Shown: in pieces, positions 41,505-45,331 of the stretch
Layout of the letters: every line of letters starts with the position of its first letter
Position numbering within the stretch: position 1 is the first letter of the stretch
From: Henriciella pelagia
GTDB lineage: Bacteria > Pseudomonadota > Alphaproteobacteria > Caulobacterales > Hyphomonadaceae
Length of the DNA: 45,331 bases
Assembly (NCBI RefSeq): GCF_002088945.1
Contig: NZ_NCSU01000005.1
Location: forward strand, 1 to 45,331
Direction of reading: 5' to 3'
Program-made: the position numbers and the translations under genes
Notes under the pieces: generated by a model
Databases searched by the model: none
Seen by the model: only the letters and a program-made list of their open reading frames with translations
What the model was told of the DNA's origin: nothing

Positions 41505-43342
41505 GATTTTCCCTCCCCATGGTTCATGCCGTGATGGTCCATGGGCATATTCATCTGACCTGCCGGCATTTTTTCAGCTGGTGTCGTATCGTCTGCTGGC
41601 GGAATGACGCTGACGACCTGCATCATGCCAGCGTGCATGTGGTAAAGCAGATGGCAGTGGAACGCCCAGTCACCGACATGTTCTGCGGTGATGTCGACGC
41701 TGACCCTGTCTGCAGGCTTGACCGTTACTGTGTGCTTGCGCGGCATGTGATGACCACCGCCATTCACGAGATCGAAAAACATGCCGTGCAAATGGATCGG
41801 GTGTGGCATCATTGTATCGTTTACGAGCGTCAGGCGAACACGTTCACCCTCGTAGAACTTGATTGACTCGGTTACCTCGGAGAATTTTACACCGTCAAAC
41901 GACCACATGTAGCGTTCCATGTTCGACGTCAGATGAATGACAATTTCGCGGCCAGGCGGGCGATGGTCCTCATTCATGTCGAGCGCGCGAAGCTGGTTGT
42001 AGGTGAGCGTGCGGTGGGGGACATCATCAAGCCCGAGACCGGGTTCGCCCAAGCGGCTCATCGTCATGCCTGATACTTTTGCGACACCGGGGCCGCGCTC
42101 TATATCTGCTTCAATCTTGACGGGCTGGACCGCCGGACCATGAGGATCGGGCATCATCGACATGGCACCCATGTCGTGGCCTTTCATGTCGTCCCCGGCC
42201 GTCGCGGTGTCCGGACCATGATCCATTCTCCCCATGCCTGACATGCCCGCCATGTCTCCATGGGCCATTCCCATGTCCCGCATGGTCAGCATCGGCACAG
42301 CTCGAAGCGCAGGCGCATCGACCCGCATACCGGCACGCGGGCCGAGCGTGGCGACGGCCTGGCCGGAGCGGTCGATCGATTCGGCAACAAAGGCGTAGGC
42401 GCGCGCTTCGGTCGGCGCGATGATGACATCATACGTCTCGGCCACGCCCATCTGGAACTCGTCGGTCTCAACCGGCTGGACATTCAGACCGTCGGCCTGG
42501 ACCACCGTCATCGGCAAGCCCGGGAGGCGGACATTGAAGAGGGTCATGGCGGAGGCGTTGATAATGCGCAGGCGAACCCGCTCGCCCGGCTGGAAAACCA
42601 TATTGAAATTATCGGCCGTCGAATGGCCATTGATCAGGTAGGTGTAGGTTTCGCCGGTCACGTCTGCGAGATCGCGCGGGCTCATTCGCATCTGCCCCCA
42701 CATGCCGCCAAGTCCGGTTGGGTTCGACAGGGTCGGGCGGTTGAAATTCAGGCTCTCGGCATTCTTCTTGAGCTTGTCGAAGATCCGGTGCGGATGCGTG
42801 AAACTCCAGTCGCTGAGGACGAGCACATATTCCCGGTCATAAGCCACTGGGTCTGTACCTGCCGGATCTATGACGATCGGACCGTAATGGCCGAGTTGTT
42901 CCTGCAGACCAGAATGGGAATGATACCAGTAAGTGCCATTTTGCGGCACCTTGAATTGATAGTTGAACGTTTCGCCCGGTTTGATGCCCGGGAAGCTGAC
43001 GCCCGGCACGCCGTCCATATGGAAGGGGACAAGCAGTCCGTGCCAATGGATCGAAGTGTCTTCGGCAAGCCGGTTGGTGACGTTCATTGTAACGTCATCG
43101 CCCTCGCGCAACCGCAAGAGCGGACCGGGAAGTGTGCCATTGATTCCGGTTGCCATACCGACTTTGCCGTTGAGCCTGACCGGGAACTGCCCGATTTCGA
43201 GGTCGAAGCGCGTGCCCGAAAGTGAGGGCACACCAAGGTTTCCGTTGCTGGAAGATTTTGCCCAAGCGGGCAGGAGGCTGCTTGCCCCCAAGGTTGCGCC
43301 GGTGCCGAGCACCGTCTGCAACATACGTCGTCTGTTCAACAT
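41501..43342 (-). CDS. copA: CopA multicopper oxidase (copper resistance)
   Basis: A 613-residue periplasmic multicopper oxidase of the CopA/PcoA type, which oxidises Cu(I) and binds copper. A Tat signal (NRRRMLQTVLG, residues ~3-30) precedes three cupredoxin domains. The copper motifs are intact: IHWHGLL, YWYHSHSG, HPIHLHGMFF and FHCHLLYHMHAGMMQ. A Met/His-rich segment lies in the middle (MAHGDMAGMSGMGRMDHG). The start at 43342 (MLNRRRMLQ) is favoured; 43354 is in frame upstream. It is followed by copB with an ATGA overlap and preceded by the small secreted protein gene. Confidence 0.94.
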   Translation of the reverse strand: MLNRRRMLQTVLGTGATLGASSLLPAWAKSSSNGNLGVPSLSGTRFDLEIGQFPVRLNGKVGMATGINGTLPGPLLRLREGDDVTMNVTNRLAEDTSIHWHGLLVPFHMDGVPGVSFPGIKPGETFNYQFKVPQNGTYWYHSHSGLQEQLGHYGPIVIDPAGTDPVAYDREYVLVLSDWSFTHPHRIFDKLKKNAESLNFNRPTLSNPTGLGGMWGQMRMSPRDLADVTGETYTYLINGHSTADNFNMVFQPGERVRLRIINASAMTLFNVRLPGLPMTVVQADGLNVQPVETDEFQMGVAETYDVIIAPTEARAYAFVAESIDRSGQAVATLGPRAGMRVDAPALRAVPMLTMRDMGMAHGDMAGMSGMGRMDHGPDTATAGDDMKGHDMGAMSMMPDPHGPAVQPVKIEADIERGPGVAKVSGMTMSRLGEPGLGLDDVPHRTLTYNQLRALDMNEDHRPPGREIVIHLTSNMERYMWSFDGVKFSEVTESIKFYEGERVRLTLVNDTMMPHPIHLHGMFFDLVNGGGHHMPRKHTVTVKPADRVSVDITAEHVGDWAFHCHLLYHMHAGMMQVVSVIPPADDTTPAEKMPAGQMNMPMDHHGMNHGEGKS

Positions 43343-43400
43343 AATCGTCTCCATGAGGTGAATTTATGCAATCGGGCTGCTAATGCAGCGACGCACGAAA

Positions 43401-43787
43401 TCAGCTCAGGGAACGCACCTTCAATGTGACTGGCGTTTGTTGCAGCAGGTAACTTCGGACCTCAGGCCAGGGCGTGCGGACATTGACGACGCGCTTCCAT
43501 GCGTGTTGCCATGAGGGTGTAGCAAGCCCGATGGGCGTCGTATCGCCTAATACGTGCTGGACCGGGTTCGCCGTCTTGTCGGCTTGGGCGACCGTTGCTG
43601 TCTGAAGCTTGCAGTGATCAGTCTCATCATCGCAGGGCGCCTCAGGCCCATCGGCGGGCGCCTGGTGAGAATGAGCGGTGAACTCGGTTGCCATGCTATT
43701 CGTCGCCGACATATCGACGGGACACGCGCAGAGCACCTGCGACAGGCTGAAAAATACCGTCACGAGAGTTGCGACAACAAAGTTCAT
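43401..43787 (-). CDS. Small secreted Cys/His protein opening the copA operon
   Basis: A 128-residue exported protein of no family I can name (131 if started at 43796). Signal peptide residues 1-22 (FFSLSQVLCAC). The mature part has spaced Cys and His (HSHQAP, APCDDETDHCKL), then a Trp-containing section (TPSWQHAWKRVVNVRTPW) and the end QQTPVTLKVRSLS. It shares its plan and C-terminal motif with the gene at 31726-32145. It opens the copA-copB-DUF2231 operon, behind a CsoR-type promoter. The -10 box overlaps the upstream ATG, so the start at 43787 is favoured, with almost no leader. Confidence 0.7.
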   Translation of the reverse strand: MNFVVATLVTVFFSLSQVLCACPVDMSATNSMATEFTAHSHQAPADGPEAPCDDETDHCKLQTATVAQADKTANPVQHVLGDTTPIGLATPSWQHAWKRVVNVRTPWPEVRSYLLQQTPVTLKVRSLS

Positions 43788-43795
43788 GACTACCA

Positions 43796-43822
43796 CTTAT
43801 ACCCCATAGGGGTTTAAATCAA
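43796..43822 (-). promoter_or_regulatory. Promoter with CsoR-type operator before the copA operon
   Basis: On the minus strand: -35 TTGATT (43817-43822), palindrome-containing spacer of 15 bp (site ATACCCCATAGGGGTTT on the plus strand, 43799-43815), -10 TATAAG (43796-43801). The right half of the site deviates (GGGGTTT). The right IS begins 5 bp beyond the -35 at 43828. Confidence 0.65.
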
Positions 43823-43913
43823 GAAAGTGTTCCCCGTCAGCGACCATGAGACAGATCGGCCAAATTGCTTAAGGAGGATTTCTGGCACATCGTAGCCCGC
43901 CAAGGGAGCGAAG

Positions 43914-44285
43914 ATGAGACAGAAATCCGGGCCGGAAGGATCGGCCGAAAAACATGTGAAAGAGATACGCCGTAAGACCCGGCGCAAATTCTCTGCCGAA
44001 GAGAAGATCCGCATTGTTCTGGAAGGCCTGCGCGGAGAATATTCGATTGCCGAACTGTGTCGGCGTGAGGGGATCGCCCAGGGCCTTTATTACACCTGGT
44101 CGAAGGAATTCCTCGAAGCGGGAAAGAGGCGGCTCTCCGGCGATACCGAGCGCCAGGCGACGTCCGGTGAGGTGAGCGGCTTGAAGCGCGAGATGCGGGA
44201 TCTGAAGGAAGTCGTGGCCGACCTGACGCTGGAAAACCGCATTCTGAAAAAAAGCGTGATCGGGGATGGGGAGGATACCGAATGA
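43914..44285 (+). CDS. IS3-family transposase OrfA, right copy
   Basis: A 123-residue HTH subunit identical to the gene at 87-458, with the same ATGA overlap with orfB (44282-44285) and the same A7 run (44247-44253). Confidence 0.93.
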   Translation: MRQKSGPEGSAEKHVKEIRRKTRRKFSAEEKIRIVLEGLRGEYSIAELCRREGIAQGLYYTWSKEFLEAGKRRLSGDTERQATSGEVSGLKREMRDLKEVVADLTLENRILKKSVIGDGEDTE

Positions 44286-45262
44286 GATACCCTGCCTCTG
44301 AGAAGCTGGAGATCATCCGGCTGGTCGAACAATCACACCAGCCGGTGAAGAAGACACTGGAACAGATCGGCGTGTCACGTCCGACCTTCTATCGCTGGTA
44401 TGACCTTTACCGGCGGTTCGGTGAAGCCGGGCTTGAGGATCGGCGCAGCGGCTCCGGCCGGGTCTGGAACCGCATCCCGAACGAGGTGCGTCAGCAGGTA
44501 CTGGAAATGGCCCTGGATCAACCGGAACTATCTCCCCGGGAATTGGCGGTGACGTTCACCGATGAGAAGCACTACTTCGTCTCCGAGGCCAGTGTTTACA
44601 GGCTTTTGAGGGCGCACAACCTGATCACGAGCCCGGCTTTCATCGTGATGAAAGCGGCTGATGAGTTCAGGGAGAAGACCACCGGGCCGAACCAGCTCTG
44701 GCAGACCGACTTCACCTATCTGAAAGTGATCGGCTGGGGATGGTTCTATCTCTCCACCGTGCTTGACGACTTCTCCCGCTACATCATTGCCTGGAAGCTC
44801 TGTACCGGCATGGCGACGAGCGATGTGCAGGATACGCTGAACCTGGCGCTTGAGGCTTCCGGACTCGATGAAGTAAACGTGATCCATCGCCCAAGACTAC
44901 TCTCAGACAACGGACCTTCCTACATCTCTGGCGATCTGGCTGAGTATCTTGCCGACAAGGGAATGAAGCATACGCGCGGCGCGCCGTATCATCCCCAGAC
45001 CCAGGGCAAGATCGAGCGCTGGCATCAGACCCTGAAAAACCGCATCCTGCTGGAAAACTACTTCCTGCCGGGAGACCTCGAAGCGCAGATCGACGCGTTC
45101 GTTGGCTACTACAACCACCAGCGCTATCACGAGAGCCTGAACAATCTCACTCCGGCAGATGTCTATACGGGCCGCGGCCAGACCATTCTGCTGGAACGTG
45201 AGAAAATCAAAAGGAGGACCATGAAACTACGGCGCTTGCAGCACGCCCAATCCGCTGCTTAA
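44282..45262 (+). CDS. IS3-family transposase OrfB, right copy
   Basis: A 326-residue DDE transposase identical to the gene at 455-1435, with the DD35E triad D143, D209 and E245 intact. Two apparently intact transposases make the composite element potentially mobile. Confidence 0.95.
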   Translation: MRYPASEKLEIIRLVEQSHQPVKKTLEQIGVSRPTFYRWYDLYRRFGEAGLEDRRSGSGRVWNRIPNEVRQQVLEMALDQPELSPRELAVTFTDEKHYFVSEASVYRLLRAHNLITSPAFIVMKAADEFREKTTGPNQLWQTDFTYLKVIGWGWFYLSTVLDDFSRYIIAWKLCTGMATSDVQDTLNLALEASGLDEVNVIHRPRLLSDNGPSYISGDLAEYLADKGMKHTRGAPYHPQTQGKIERWHQTLKNRILLENYFLPGDLEAQIDAFVGYYNHQRYHESLNNLTPADVYTGRGQTILLEREKIKRRTMKLRRLQHAQSAA

Positions 45263-45331
45263 CTCAACCCAGATGCGCCAGACCCTCCTTAAGTCAGGCA
45301 GCCTGAAGTCTCAAATACCTGACGACGGACA

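Larger units (their letters stand above)
1..45331. mobile_element. Putative IS-flanked composite transposon (whole window)
   Basis: The same 1,504-bp IS3-family element stands at both ends in the same orientation, and the window starts and stops exactly at IS termini. The cargo between the copies (1505-43827) carries mobilisation genes and three metal-resistance blocks (Czc, mer, copper). Direct flanking copies allow transposition as a unit, or excision of a circle holding one IS. Target-site duplications would lie outside the window and cannot be checked. A circular replicon opened with a repeated end would look the same. Confidence 0.7.
43828..45331 (+). mobile_element. IS3-family insertion sequence, right copy
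   Basis: A full second copy of the left element at an offset of 43,827 bp, in the same orientation, with no difference seen across 1,504 bp. It stands 5 bp beyond the -35 of the copA operon promoter, so it may have displaced upstream regulatory DNA. The window ends exactly at its right terminus. Confidence 0.93.

Noticed and set aside
40437..41534. Plus-strand ORF of 365 codons
   Set aside because: Antisense to copB and part of the DUF2231 fusion gene; no motif.
42260..43225. Plus-strand ORF of 321 codons
   Set aside because: Antisense to the multicopper oxidase gene.
1..45331. CRISPR arrays, tRNA or rRNA genes
   Set aside because: No spaced direct repeats and no tRNA-like cloverleaf or rRNA sequence were noticed.

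Overview
The window is a 45.3-kb DNA segment bounded on both sides by the same 1,504-bp IS3-family insertion sequence, in direct orientation and with no difference seen (1-1504 and 43828-45331). The window begins and ends exactly on IS termini, so it looks like a complete composite transposon, or equally a translocatable unit of one IS plus about 42.3 kb of cargo. High G+C, the gene families (DUF2285, DUF736, TraF/relaxase and ParB module, CTD-less CDF, DUF5676) and the ribosome-binding sites suggest an alphaproteobacterium, perhaps Hyphomonadaceae/Caulobacterales or Sphingomonadales. That placement is inference; no taxonomic marker gene is present.

Layout. (1) 1-1504: left IS, abutting a SIR2-like gene cut off by the IS (1505-1780). 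(2) 2091-11712: a plasmid/ICE-type mobilisation and maintenance module: relaxase, TraF peptidase, AlpA-like HTH protein, DUF736, ParB with an in-frame coupled upstream ORF, a small hypothetical protein, ArdA antirestriction, a GNAT acetyltransferase, and two tandem DUF2285 regulators. No type IV secretion genes and no replication initiator are visible. (3) 11898-20450: a Czc-type divalent cation efflux block. A CTD-less CDF and a truncated CzcN-like gene diverge from a MerR-family regulator. The regulator is followed by a CzcI-like secreted protein, czcC, czcB, czcA, a small lipoprotein and a decayed czcD. (4) 20456-23950: a mer operon (merR divergent from merT, merP and merA) with merF-like and oxidoreductase remnants between merP and merA, then a YnfA-family membrane protein. 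(5) 24021-43796: an almost 20-kb copper block, all on the minus strand: copA/copB (multicopper oxidase and outer-membrane protein), a DUF2231/His-rich/NTF2-like fusion, DUF5676, a CPC-type P1B ATPase, DUF411, an APC permease, a K+-channel-like protein, DUF305, an MBL-rhodanese protein, csoR, a secreted Cys/Met-rich protein, cusCBA and two CusF-like proteins. (6) 43828-45331: right IS.

How it works together (inference from families). Divalent cations leave through CzcCBA and the CDF. Hg(II) is bound by MerP, imported by MerT and reduced by MerA. Copper is pumped from the cytoplasm by the P1B ATPase, oxidised or sequestered in the periplasm by CopA/CopB, and expelled by CusCBA with CusF-type chaperones. 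CsoR probably regulates the copper block: palindromes of the type ATACCCC..GGGGTAT lie at csoR, before DUF5676 and before the copA operon, with a weaker copy before DUF305. At the DUF5676 promoter the palindrome exactly fills the 17-bp spacer between good -35 and -10 hexamers. MerR-type promoters with 19-bp spacers lie before czcI and merT.

The parts least explained by known biology are a set of small secreted Cys-containing proteins that each open a metal-efflux gene group, the DUF411/APC permease/K+-channel triplet joined by ATGA overlaps, the DUF2231-His-NTF2 fusion, and the MBL-rhodanese protein with a non-canonical metal motif.
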